Positions 27,301-36,512 of a stretch of 64,000 nt of DNA are shown here, in pieces. The stretch comes from Onchidella celtica (taxonomy: Eukaryota > Mollusca > Gastropoda > Systellommatophora > Onchidiidae). The notes beneath the pieces are model-generated. The model did not search any database. It worked only from the letters and a program-made list of their open reading frames with translations, and was not told the DNA's origin. The stretch is from the NCBI GenBank assembly GCA_963931925.1, contig OZ007569.1, forward strand, positions 10,753,663 to 10,817,662, written 5' to 3'. A program made the translations under genes and the position numbers. Within the stretch, counting starts at the first letter, position 1; each line of letters starts with the position of its first letter.

Positions 27301-30300
27301 TGTTTTTTAGTGACAGCCTACCGAATGACTAAGGTCAGCACCCTAACCTTAAGTGAAAATCACGTGTCAAACACACACACAAATTAATGTCCCTATCACA
27401 TAGAATTCATACACATACAAATTATTTGTTTCATTTTCAGGTTAAAAGGATAAGAGATAGTATAGGATCTGGACTAGATCTGTAGATCTAGGCTCAAGAA
27501 ATGACTAGGTTTGGGGTTGGGGAAAAGGACAGGGTCATAGGTTTAAGGTTGGGAACTGACATGATAGGCAGGCCATACAGAACTCTTCCTGTTTTGGTAA
27601 TGGTATAGACGCAATGCAACTAGATCTAGATATCTAGAACTTGACTAGTCTAGACTAGATCTACATGTCCATGTACTTACTTCTCCATGTTGGTGTCGAT
27701 GAATCCACAAAGTCATCTTCACTAAAGTGTTTTGCACATAAAACAGAACTATGGGTCCAGCTCCATGCCTTTCTTTTCCTGTTGACAAACGCAATCCATT
27801 TTTTCTTGACTTTGTCGTCTTTGGGGAAGCGATATCCACCCTCTGTATGACAGAGAGGTATAACGCAGTAGTTCACCATTTTACCCCAGCAGAACAAATG
27901 GCTACCGAACCCCTCTTTTGCTCGGGCAAATCAGGGGAGATAATTTGAGGTTACGGATGCCTATTCAGTTCTTGAGCTAGAACAGTGAAGTGTCCATTTA
28001 ATCTGCGTGTACCCCTGTGAATTTTTCTTGGATATTTTATTCTATTTTGTGCCTTGTGAACCTATTACTTGGAGATGTGATTTGCTTATTTGTGAGTAGA
28101 TCTAGCCTTTTACACTAAGTCTATCGTACTCGTTTACCTCGTCGATGATGGCAGAACCGACTCCGAAGAAGTTTTTGTTGCATGTTGGTCTCATTACAGA
28201 ATTTTTGTTCAGATTACAGAAAAATTATGAATCCATTACAGAATTTTGAATTCCAAACTAGGGAGGTCTGTCGCTGTCTCACCTGGTTTTGTAAAGTTGA
28301 ATTTCAGCAGTATAGATTCAGCTGCTTTGTTGCACTGCCCCTTTACCAACCTCTTGGGAGAAAATGCTTTGGTGATTTCAGCTGAGATGTTGGTAAGAGA
28401 AGAAAAATTGCTAGTTTTTTTTTACAAATTACAAAAAGCAAATCCTTGACAGAGAGAGCCCAGCTCTTTTTATTTAGGTGGAAACGTGCCGCTGTACTTT
28501 GAAAGAAAAGAAGAGGGACGGGAAGTCAGAGCAAAATGTGAATTTGAGAAGAAAAAAAATGATGGCAACCAAGAAGAACAAATCAGAAAGAAATAAAAAA
28601 CCGTTACTGCAAATACCATTCTCACACCTCTGTGAAAAATAATGGCGGCCTCTGCACAGGTGATGAAGAAGTTGACTTTTTGTTTGCAAATTCGAAGACA
28701 AATAAAAGAAGCTCTTGAAAATGAAATTCGGCCTAAAAAAATTCTCGGCAAAGCATCAAAGCAAAACAGGGTTAGGAAGGAGTTCCGTACTCGAGCGCCA
28801 AAGACCAGAAACTAACTAAAAGAGATGATACATAGCTACCCCGGGGGCTTTCCCTGATATGTCAATCTGACTACTGCCCAGACGAACATCGGCCTACGGC
28901 CTCGATGATACAAACTGACTAGACCCTCACGTCGTTACTTATCAATCTATCAAGTGGCGCTCGAGTAAGGTACTCCTCCCCAGGGTTACACCAGAGCTAG
29001 CAGAAAAACTGAAAAATCATTTACATGGTGATCTCTCACGTAATTAAAATTCAGTTGCTTGAGTAAAATTTATGTGCTCCTATTTCAGGCTGTGGGTTTC
29101 CCCAAACTTAATTAAATATTATTGCTTTCTTTATTATTGCAAAGAAACTTTAATATTTTGGGGCTTTATAGTCATTTTATTCTGTTGGTAAAGATTGTTG
29201 TTGTGTGCTAGATGTGTTAAAATCAATAAAATTTGCAATTTTCTCATATGTGGCATTTTAAAATTTTGACACCATATATATTTTTTTGTTTACATTGTAT
29301 GTATTTTAAATTGATACAGTTGCATGCATTAATTTGTTTTCACTTAGATATAAAAACCAATGCATTACATTTTTCGTTGTGTTCCTGTGGTTATGTCAAA
29401 AGTTGTGAATTTCATTATTTTTACCTTCCCTGCTACATTTTGCAAAATATGGCTTTTTGGGCCATTTTTACATCATTAAAACACAACTTTGTAATGCTTT
29501 TATACCCTTGATAAAAATTGAGTCTATTTTTATTGTTGGGAACTGTTGATGAAGTTGCTTGAATGTGAGTGAGATATTGAAGAAAATATTGATGTACAAA
29601 CTTGGCCTCTCAAGCACTGTGGCAATATGACATAATTCTAAAATTTTTAAAAGGATATAACTTTCTTAAATACATGTATTAAGATCCAGACTTACATTTG
29701 GTACCAACATACTCAGGATAGCAAGTACTTTGCAACTAAAAGTAAGAAAACAGGATATCTTCATATTTAAAAATCAGTTATCTAGTAATAAAAAACAAGT
29801 ACAGGAGGGGGGGGGGGGTGTGTGTTTGTTAAATCCCTCATGGAAATGTTCACCAACATGTCCATCATAATACCAGTTATATTGTGCTAGCTTTTGCAGT
29901 AATCCATTGTTGAACATGATGTTAGGCTAATCCAGGTGTATACTTCATGTCAAGAAGTGTGAATCATGAAAGCTAAGCGGATATAACATTCAGTGACAAT
30001 CATGCCTTTTGCTCAGGTTAAACCATTCCAAGGAAAGCCCATATAGTTGTCAAACAAATGACTACATGTATTTCATAAACATTGCCTTTCTGAAACTAGG
30101 AACATGTTCTGAATAAAGAAAATCATCAATAATTATAATATTGTAAATGTAATGCATAAGGTCTTGACTTCAGTGCATCATAACTATGATTTACAACCAA
30201 GCAGTGGCTTCATTTTCCATAAGAAATTAATATTCATCTTTTTGTTTGTTTTTCCCTAACAGCTTGAAGATCCCTTGGCTGCCTTTCCAGTGTTCAAGAA

Positions 30301-33300
30301 ATATGAAAGAAATGGGTAAAGGTTTTTAGTAAACTGGTCTGAGCCTTTTGTTTGTTTCAAGAGTATTTGCACATTGAAAATATTGTTTTTCATTCAAATT
30401 TGATGAGACTAAAGGAAGCGTAGATTGATTCCTTATTGATAAAATTATTTTGTTAAAGATGAAATTTTAAGAGCCACTTTGTTATATGAAATGTGGACAT
30501 GAGAATTGAATTGCAGAATTTTTTTGATGTGCTTTCTTGGTGGGCCTGGTGTTTTTATCTATTGTCCAAAAATGTCTTGAAATTGAATGTATATGATGTC
30601 TTTTTTGCTCAGGTTGTCAGTAACGCTAGAGACAAAGCGAGTTGGAGACTTGGATGAGAAAACAGTCAACTGGGCATATGAATTGACAAAGTCAAACATG
30701 AAAGATCTGTAAGTCTAAGTGAAATTGTCATTAAGAACACACCACAAACATCTTTACTTTCGTCATTGCAGGCAGGCAGTGATATTTTAGGGGAGAGTCT
30801 TTGCTTTGCTAATCTCTGCCATGGCCTCTGTGTTGATGAACTTATCTGTATTACTGTACTCCGTAAATTTGGACAGGGTGGATGGGGGGTTCTGCAGGAT
30901 GCAGTTACTTGAGTGTTAATATTTCGTATAATTTATAAGCATCTGTTATCATAAAAACTGCACAATACGGTTACATGACTGTAAATTATTAAGTGGAACG
31001 GCCTGTTATTGTGAGATGATTGTGAACATTGATGAAAGTAACATCCCAAGGTTCAGTTAATTATGGTATTAAGAAAGACTGTGTAATTGAACAACTATTC
31101 CAGTGCTGACAGAATAATCTTGAAATCTTTTCCTTGACAATGACATGTCATTATTGTCTTTTTTCATGGCTTGTTTGAGGCATTTATTGCCCCTGTTGCT
31201 GATTTATTTCTTTTAGATATAAATTCCCTATTGTCACATGGTTTTCTGTAAAATCAGGTATGAAATGAGTGAATGGGGTTGGAAGGACAGAGATAAGATG
31301 GAAGAAATGACAGAAGAAAAAGCTTGGTACTTAATAGCAAGGGACCAAGATGGACGACCAGTTGCTTTCAGTCACTTCAGATTTGACATGGAATTGGACA
31401 CAGAAGTCTTATACTGGTAAGGAATCCACAATAGAACTTGCCTTCCATCAGCTGAGGGTATCACTATTACAATACCTGTGTAAGCTTTTACATTCATCAT
31501 ACAGTATCTCATGTATTATATTAACAATGATATTGTGTAAATTTCTAGAATGTCTCTCAAAGTTTGGAGATATTTACATTCATAAAGAAAACTGTACTTT
31601 GCATTTCTTGAAAGTGTTTTGTTATAATGTTTTTCCTATAGTTTTGGTTTTTGGTCTCTTAACATGGAAGACAATAGTATAAGTCAACTTTTAACCCTCA
31701 CTCTGCGAAGGGCGTCAAAAGTCGGCATCGTCTTGCCAAGCATTCACTCTGCACGGGTGGACAAAGTCGGCAAGGTCTAGCTCAAGCTGACCACGCAGCG
31801 CGCAAGCCATATTTTCACACGTCGGATTACTGATCTCTTTGAGACGTAACTACACTGGTCGGAATCACAAAGACTAAGGTTTCAAAGGCCCTCCTGACAC
31901 TATCAGAAGGTGTAACATCGACATGCGAAACTAGCTCAATAAATCTGCGGGAGATCCTCGGCCCGTCCGCGCCAGTCAAGAAAACACACTAAAGATGGGA
32001 CTTTTGAGCGGGCGTATCAAAAGGTTGGGTTTAGTATTTGTATTGGACGAGAAAGAAGAGACAGAACGAAAGCGTGGGTTAGAGGTCTTCATCATATTGT
32101 GTTTGTTAACTTAATGCATGGGTGCCAGACCTCCGGTATATACCGGATTTCCGGTTTCGCTAGATATCCAAAAATAAAATTCGGTTTCGCGGTGTGAAGA
32201 ACTGAAAAACAAAAAAGAACAAAACCTGGTTAAAAGAAAAAAGCGCAAGCGTGCGTTCCGAGACATCGGCCTAATTTGCCCTATTTTTAGCATCTACATT
32301 GTCCGAAGGCGTATCGTCAGCACAGGGCTACAGTCGTGTTCTGGCTGATTCGCAGTTTTAGATCAGACGTTTCACATGCAGCAGCAGCCCTTCATCGCGC
32401 TGAAATAACGCAAACTCGAAAGTGAGCGAAGGGTCACGTATTGTGTCCGGTCAAGACCCGCTTGTTCTGCGTATCGTTTGAGTGGTCGTAGTCTATCATG
32501 TGTTGACTGACTTCGTCCCGTGTGTCAGACCTACGCCAGAATTAATGCATTAGACGCCTGCAGTGGTAGATCTACAAACGCTTATTATCGATTGACGATG
32601 GATGCTTTCGTTTGGAATACCCAGTTGCTTGGTTCCGCGTATACTGTGAATGTGTTGTGCGGACTGATTTGACGTGTTACTACTGTTAGGCAAAAACCTA
32701 GAATCTAGATCAAGGTCAAGCATGCCCCCTACATCTGTACCGATACACGTTGTACGGCTAGCCCACTAATACTCATTGTATTGGATCAACCCGATGACGG
32801 AGGCTTTAGCCTAGTTTACAAAGGAATGTTCTACTTTTTTAGTTTTCCGGCATCAATATCATTGGCATAGCCGGATTTCACTTCTTTCAGTCCAATAAAC
32901 GGTACTTATACTAGCAAGCGTGAGTGAGGGGTAGGTCTGACGCTTCTATTAATAAAAAAGTATTATAACCACGGGGGCCGTAAGCAGTGCGAGTCAAGCA
33001 ACAGCATACTACTAAAGCCTTGTTTTCATGTGTACGGAAACGAAAACGTCAAACCTCCATTAAGTACATGTACATGTAATTCTGTTTCACTACTTGACGG
33101 GTTTTTGACGTTTCCGTTGCTGTTTCCATTTCCGTGCAAAGGAAAACTCAGCTTAGCGGTGTTGAATTGAAAGGGAGACAACAGGATCTATTTTATTGGC
33201 TCAAGACTAGACACAAATAATATTAATAAACACGCACAAAGCAGTAGTTACATGTATTGTCCGTTGTGTGTTTGTGATAGGTTTTATAAATTTATTGCAG

Positions 33301-36300
33301 AAATTTTTCCCACATTCAAAATTAAGTAGGGAATAATATTCATCCTATAGAACAAAAACTGCTGCAGTCACACACATTTTACATGAACAAGGAAGGTTAT
33401 TATAGGTGTGCACAAATACTTAGTAACCGTAGTACATTATTGTGACACAAAAAAGTGTTTTTTTCACTGATATATATAATATTTGAAAATTGCCTTTGTA
33501 TAGCATTGGTATACGCGATTTAGGTGTCATTTAGTTGGTAGGTCTGTTGTTTTATTACTGCGTTGCTCAGTACCCGTAACTTCAGGTTTGGCTGATTTGG
33601 TCAAAGTGATTTTCAGGTTTCAGACAGCTCCGTTGCTGGCACCCATGTTAATGGTAAGTGGCGCGGACGGGGGGAAGACCTTCCAAATCTGCAATATTAT
33701 CTCATTTTCTTACAAGCTGACCATCGTCTAGAGTTGTGTGTATCGAAGAACCAATTAGAAACGCTCTGAAATGACCTTTGCGCCAAATGCCCACATTGGT
33801 TCATTAGTATGTGTCAATCAGGATGAAACCATTTGTTTAGGGCTTGGGGGGGGGGGGGGGGTGTGGCTAGTTATCATGCTTTGTTCTCACGAAAAGTACA
33901 GCTGTTAGTGTCAATTTAGTTTCATAGGTCAGATCATTGGTTACAGACTTACAGACAAAGGTTTCGCTGGTTAATCCATTATTAAGCATGATAAAGCATA
34001 GCAGCGAATGTTTTCATACCAATCAATAAAAACCGAGCCATGTGGACAGCAGTAGTGTGGTCATTGTCTATCGGCAAGGGTCAGTGCGACCCAGGCACGA
34101 TTCTCCGTGAGTAAGGTCACTGACCGGACAGCGGGCTTTGAGTATCGGTTGCATGGTGAGTGTTAAAAATGTTGCCTAAACATTTAGATACTGTTTCACT
34201 GGATATTTTTTTTCTTCCTGCCATCAGTTATGAAATCCAACTTTGTCCAGATGTTCGGAAGAAAGGACTTGGAAAATTCATGATGCAGATTTTGGAACTT
34301 ATGGCCAATAAGTAAGAACTCTCACTTTTCACACTGTTCTCAAGTCTGTTGTGAATGAGAGGGGAAGAGAATTGTGGATGTTGTTCAGACTAAACATTTT
34401 ATGACGTGTTCAAGAGTAATAACTCTTTGTAAATCTGAAAAGCACTAAAGTAAGTGATCAATTGTTTATCTCCTAAATGTGTTGGATATTTAAACGTGAA
34501 CTCAATTAATATTCAAGAAACTTTAAAATGAATGAAGCAGCACAGGAGGGCACGCAGGCATAAAGAATATTTTGCCCAGTTGAGAAAGCTTGTGCTGAGA
34601 TATGAGGCCTGCCACCAAACACTGAATCTGTCACTATGAAAGAACAGCAGGTAAGAAATGTTCTGAACAACAAATTTGTGTCATTTTCAATTTAGATTTC
34701 ATATTATTTGAAGCCATTATCATCAAGCCCAAGTATTCTGAAGAAGGTAAACTTACAAGTGTTTTTAACATGCATTTTCAGCAGATTTTTACAATTTATT
34801 GAAATTTTTCTCCTTGTCCTTATTCTCTAGGTATGAGATGAAAAGTGTCATGTTGACTGTGTTCAAACATAACCAGGCTGCTCATGATTTTTTTGTTGCT
34901 AAGTTGAAGTGAGTATATATTATTGATAATGCAGTAGTCTATCAGTTCATATTAGTCTTTGCACATGTCATGCAAGGCAGATGTTTTTTTCTGTGTCATT
35001 AAGTTTGTCATTTTTTTGCATCTTGCCAGTTTTACAGGGTTTTATGTTGTCTGTTTAAAAGTCATTGCCAGATGACATTGCAGGGAGAAGCATCTTCGCT
35101 TTCAGCAGTGAAAGAAGGGTAAATTTGTTTTATTAAAAGAACTACTGCTGGTGTCATCCTTCCGGTAATTTGAAGCCACCGGGAAGACAAATTGGTTCAG
35201 TGGTGTGAAAGTCCTGTTTGAAAAGAAAGATTTTTTTGTTTTTATTCAAACTGGCTATTTATTGAAGGCAGAAAAGGTGCAAAGCACTACAGTGGCATGG
35301 TGTGAATGTGATCAATGTTTTTATAGATCAATACTAGCCATACAATTGTAGATGTTAATTGTAAATATTGGTGTAATTTTAGAAAGAACAAAACTGAAAG
35401 TTGTGAGACTACTTCAGAGGGTCCATAGCTAGGATGGCATTGTTGATGAATGCACAAAGGTGTAAACAATGTGTCACAAATCCCAGACTGGGAGATGTAA
35501 TAGTTTATGACAGGACGACAATCACGAACAAACACGTTAACACTTAACAAAACAACCCATCAGACTCACACATTTATTAAACATAATTATACATATAATA
35601 GCGCAATTACATACATTATATTATTGAAATGAACTGCCGTACAACGGCCTTATTCTCACACACGCTCTCCCTCGGATCCACAATCCGGTAGTTACTCCTA
35701 AAGGCCTTCGGCCTCAGCCTCTCCCCTCAGGGTCTTAATAGCACATTAATAATTCCATAGCCATCAACATGGCAACAACATAGTATCAGTTCACTAGCCT
35801 ATCAACATGGCAACAATATAGTATCTCATTCACTCTCATATCTACGTCCCTGTCCGTGGCCTGACTGCCACGACTTTATGTGCCTCTACTGTCCTGCACT
35901 GACAGCCTCACTTCTGGCCTATGTGCGGCCTCCGGCCCTATGCTGGCCTATCACTTGTGCTCATCGAGGTGGCTCTTCGGCCCGTCCCCGACACCAGTCA
36001 TTACTGGAAAGACTTTTCCACTAGTCTTCTCGACTGCTCCCTTTCCGCCCGATGGGCTCTTATTCACAGGTCCGCTCCGTCGGACCTTCTAACTTGCAGT
36101 GATAGTTATACAGCGCTTTCGCCTCCTTCAGACCCTCCCACTACTCACAACAGCACGCTTAACTTGCTGTCTACTGTGAGCCCTTCTTACTCTACACCCG
36201 CTCTGTAGCAATCCCCTTAATTGCACTCACTCCACTCGTGACACAATGAACAAATTACCTGGTACTTACATTTTATTGTGTGATGGAGTTAGTAGTTTTA

Positions 36301-36512
36301 TGCTCTGGTTTTTGTCTGCATTGTGAAATAAATTGCTGTGTATTTTCAGATATTCGGTGGATGAGATTTCACCTGAACAAGGCATCTACGATGAGGAAGA
36401 TTACACATACCAGATTCTAAGCAAGCTGACGAAGACGGGGAGAGAGGCAGCAGCTGCTGCAGAAATAGAGCATGGTGCTTGTGCTAAAACTTGCTGTACA
36501 GGGAATCATTGA
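15374..36512 (+). CDS. NAA40: NAA40 (NatD), N-alpha-acetyltransferase 40
   Basis: This is a complete gene of nine coding exons, all phase-consistent: 15374-15379, 17605-17652, 18967-19017, 30263-30315, 30613-30708, 31258-31416, 34228-34311, 34831-34908 and 36350-36512. It encodes 245 residues; the human protein has 237. Exon 1 encodes only Met-Gly, and the N-terminus [13 protein letters not shown] keeps the myristoylation-type glycine and basic patch of NAA40. The GNAT domain shows [36 protein letters not shown] and the acetyl-CoA loop RKKGLG (residues 148-153). The C-terminus keeps a Cys-rich tail ([10 protein letters not shown]). NatD acetylates the N-terminal serine of histones H4 and H2A. 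Intron 3 (11.2 kb) contains the two-gene transposon and a core-MITE. Intron 6 holds a piggyBac-like element and intron 8 a solo LTR. Confidence 0.97.
16100..17370 (+). pseudogene. Heavily decayed LINE reverse-transcriptase remnant
   Basis: Broken plus-strand frames recall a non-LTR retrotransposon [23 protein letters not shown], then [17 protein letters not shown] (the RQGC block) near 16230-16275, LNKLHRKGR near 16665, and a last Cys/His motif [20 protein letters not shown] near 17270-17320, as found at the C-terminus of such ORFs. Frames change several times and no continuous ORF survives. The type differs from the LINE at 13177-14272, because that copy lacks the terminal zinc motif. It lies in NAA40 intron 1. 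Confidence 0.7.
17930..18250. repeat. Diverged local duplication of about 210 bp
   Basis: GGCAAATTGTGGGGGTGGCC (near 17929) and GGCAAATTATGGGGCTGGCC (near 18151) begin two similar blocks; each is followed some 50 bases later by ACATGTATTGTGC. This looks like an old tandem duplication in NAA40 intron 2. No coding content is seen. Confidence 0.45.
20231..20240 (+). promoter_or_regulatory. NRF1-like palindrome upstream of the SAP-SWIM-YqaJ gene
   Basis: TGCGCATGCG lies 175 bp before the ATG at 20416 and is close to the NRF1 binding consensus of animal promoters. It suggests that the transposon carries its own promoter. This is a motif match only. Confidence 0.4.
20416..23890 (+). CDS. SAP-SWIM-YqaJ nuclease-like protein of the transposon
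   Basis: Four phase-consistent exons (20416-20519, 21388-22159, 22534-22650 and 23372-23890) give an open frame of 503 residues. Residues 8-40 form a SAP-type DNA-binding helix pair ([20 protein letters not shown]). Residues 149-163 form a SWIM zinc finger with spacing CxCx9CxH (C149, C151, C161, H163). The C-terminal half is a YqaJ/lambda-exonuclease-like PD-(D/E)xK nuclease: [33 protein letters not shown] (D389), VEVKCP (E402, K404) and [12 protein letters not shown]. All expected catalytic residues are present and no stop or shift interrupts the four exons. The likely role is a DNA-end-processing or accessory protein of the transposon, acting in the nucleus; that role is inferred. The alternative is a host gene derived from such an element. 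Confidence 0.88.
20891..21110 (+). mobile_element. Core-family MITE copy 2 (220 bp)
   Basis: The 8-bp repeat GTGTTAAT flanks the element exactly (20883-20890 and 21111-21118). The ends are inverted repeats of about 30 bp: GGGAGGACTTCTGAATGCAT at the left against GGAAGGACTTCCGAATGCGT at the right. The centre holds the shared core, nearly identical to the one at 12089-12255. It lies in intron 1 of the SAP-SWIM-YqaJ gene, so it entered the transposon after that gene was in place. Confidence 0.88.
24989..25460 (-). mobile_element. LINE 3' end (CR1/Rex1-like)
   Basis: Read on the minus strand, the fragment encodes an RT C-terminal tail ([18 protein letters not shown]). It ends in AATAAAGTCATATC and a TATCTTATCT repeat tail at 24989-25003. 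This tail type is common at CR1/Rex1-like LINE ends. A CA-rich microsatellite lies at about 25148-25175. It lies just beyond the transposase stop codon, inside the larger transposon. Confidence 0.65.
25489..27879 (-). pseudogene. THAP-domain DDE_4-type transposase, disrupted
   Basis: Exon 1 (27879-27681) encodes an N-terminal THAP zinc finger: [11 protein letters not shown], a central W, then [11 protein letters not shown] (C2CH). It splices in phase to 26895, which restores the usual [11 protein letters not shown] end of THAP. Next come a charged coiled-coil linker ([18 protein letters not shown]) and a Harbinger/IS5-like DDE catalytic domain. That domain has [13 protein letters not shown] (first Asp, about 26010), IMADKGF (second Asp, about 25775) and HVERIIGN (Glu, about 25630). 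All three catalytic acids survive. Two lesions break it: an in-frame TAA at 25946-25948, where the family has Tyr, and a one-base frame change before 25881 next to an 11-base G tract (25893-25903). A second G tract of 18 bases (25848-25865) replaces a short Gly-Gly. Frame restored, the protein would be about 530 residues. Either real decay or assembly error in the G tracts could explain the frame change, but not the TAA. Confidence 0.85.
28642..28815 (+). pseudogene. Possible small ORF interrupted by a MITE
   Basis: An ATG in AATAATGGCGGCC context opens a basic reading frame of 57 codons ([20 protein letters not shown]). Its last 13 codons lie inside the core-MITE that begins at 28775. Skipping the 206-bp insert and one copy of its 8-bp duplication would carry the frame on to TAA at 29045-29047, 63 codons in all. 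No family was recognised, and upstream frames (28246-28449) do not join cleanly. It may be a real small exon or chance. Confidence 0.3.
28775..28980 (-). mobile_element. Core-family MITE copy 3 (206 bp)
   Basis: The 8-bp repeat CAGGGTTA flanks it exactly (28767-28774 and 28981-28988). The ends are 26-bp inverted repeats with three mismatches (GGAAGGAGTTCCGTACTCGA against GGGAGGAGTACCTTACTCGA, continuing GCGCCA). The shared core is present in reverse orientation (about 28831-28950). Only the outermost 13 or so bases of the ends resemble copy 2. It lies in NAA40 intron 3, about 500 bp beyond the two-gene transposon. Confidence 0.88.
32115..33647. mobile_element. Element nested in the family A copy
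   Basis: CATGGGTGCCAG (32117-32128) is repeated inverted as CTGGCACCCATG (33636-33647), and TTAA stands at 32111-32114 and 33648-33651. This suggests another TTAA-targeting element of about 1.5 kb. The left repeat is offset from TTAA by two bases. No coding frame was found. About 170 bp between 31945 and 32110 also lacks a match in copy 1. Confidence 0.45.
33015..33153. mobile_element. Small MITE of about 140 bp
   Basis: AGCCTTGTTTTCATGTGTAC at the left pairs with the inverse of the right end (AGCTGAGTTTTCCTTTGCAC on the opposite strand). The similarity runs on through GGAAACG and GTCAAA. It lies within the nested element at 32115-33647. No clear target duplication was found. Confidence 0.5.
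35472..36243 (-). mobile_element. Solo LTR, 772 bp
   Basis: The sequence starts TGTCAC and ends GTGACA, the TG...CA form of an LTR with a 6-bp inverted end. The 5-bp repeat CAATG flanks it exactly (35467-35471 and 36244-36248), as expected for LTR-retrotransposon integration. An AATAAA signal reads on the minus strand near 35572, which suggests minus orientation. Two copies of an ATCAACATGGCAACAA block lie at about 35762 and 35803. No internal retroelement genes adjoin it, so recombination has left a solo LTR in NAA40 intron 8. Confidence 0.82.

Larger units (their letters stand above)
20006..28270. mobile_element. 8.27-kb two-gene DNA transposon (THAP-DDE transposase + SAP-SWIM-YqaJ)
   Basis: CAGACCTCCCTAGT at 20006-20019 is repeated as its exact reverse complement at 28257-28270. 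Next to each end are short ATTAC/GTAAT motifs: at least five within 20020-20100 and three ATTACAG copies at about 28191-28240. Between the ends lie two spliced genes pointing towards each other. Clusters of CTAGATCTAG-like palindromes sit at similar depth from both ends (about 640-760 bp on the left, about 610-800 bp on the right). No clear target duplication was found next to the repeats. The unit lies wholly in NAA40 intron 3, so it can be spliced out with the intron. From memory, Repbase describes ISL2EU elements as encoding a transposase and a YqaJ-type nuclease; this unit would fit, but the assignment needs a database search. Later insertions inside it are a core-MITE (20891-21110) and a LINE end (24989-25460). 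Confidence 0.8.
31695..34162. mobile_element. piggyBac-like element, family A copy 2, interrupted
   Basis: TTAA flanks both sides (31691-31694 and 34163-34166). The ends are CCCTCACTCTGC and the near-inverse GCATGGTGAGTG. The outer parts (31695 to about 31945, and about 33675 to 34162) align with family A at 8732-9530, while the middle of about 1.7 kb is foreign. It lies in NAA40 intron 6. Confidence 0.78.

Noticed and set aside
28246-28449. Plus-strand frame with [17 protein letters not shown] just beyond the transposon's right end
   Set aside because: It reads partly through the transposon terminus and does not join in phase to the small frame at 28642. It is probably chance.
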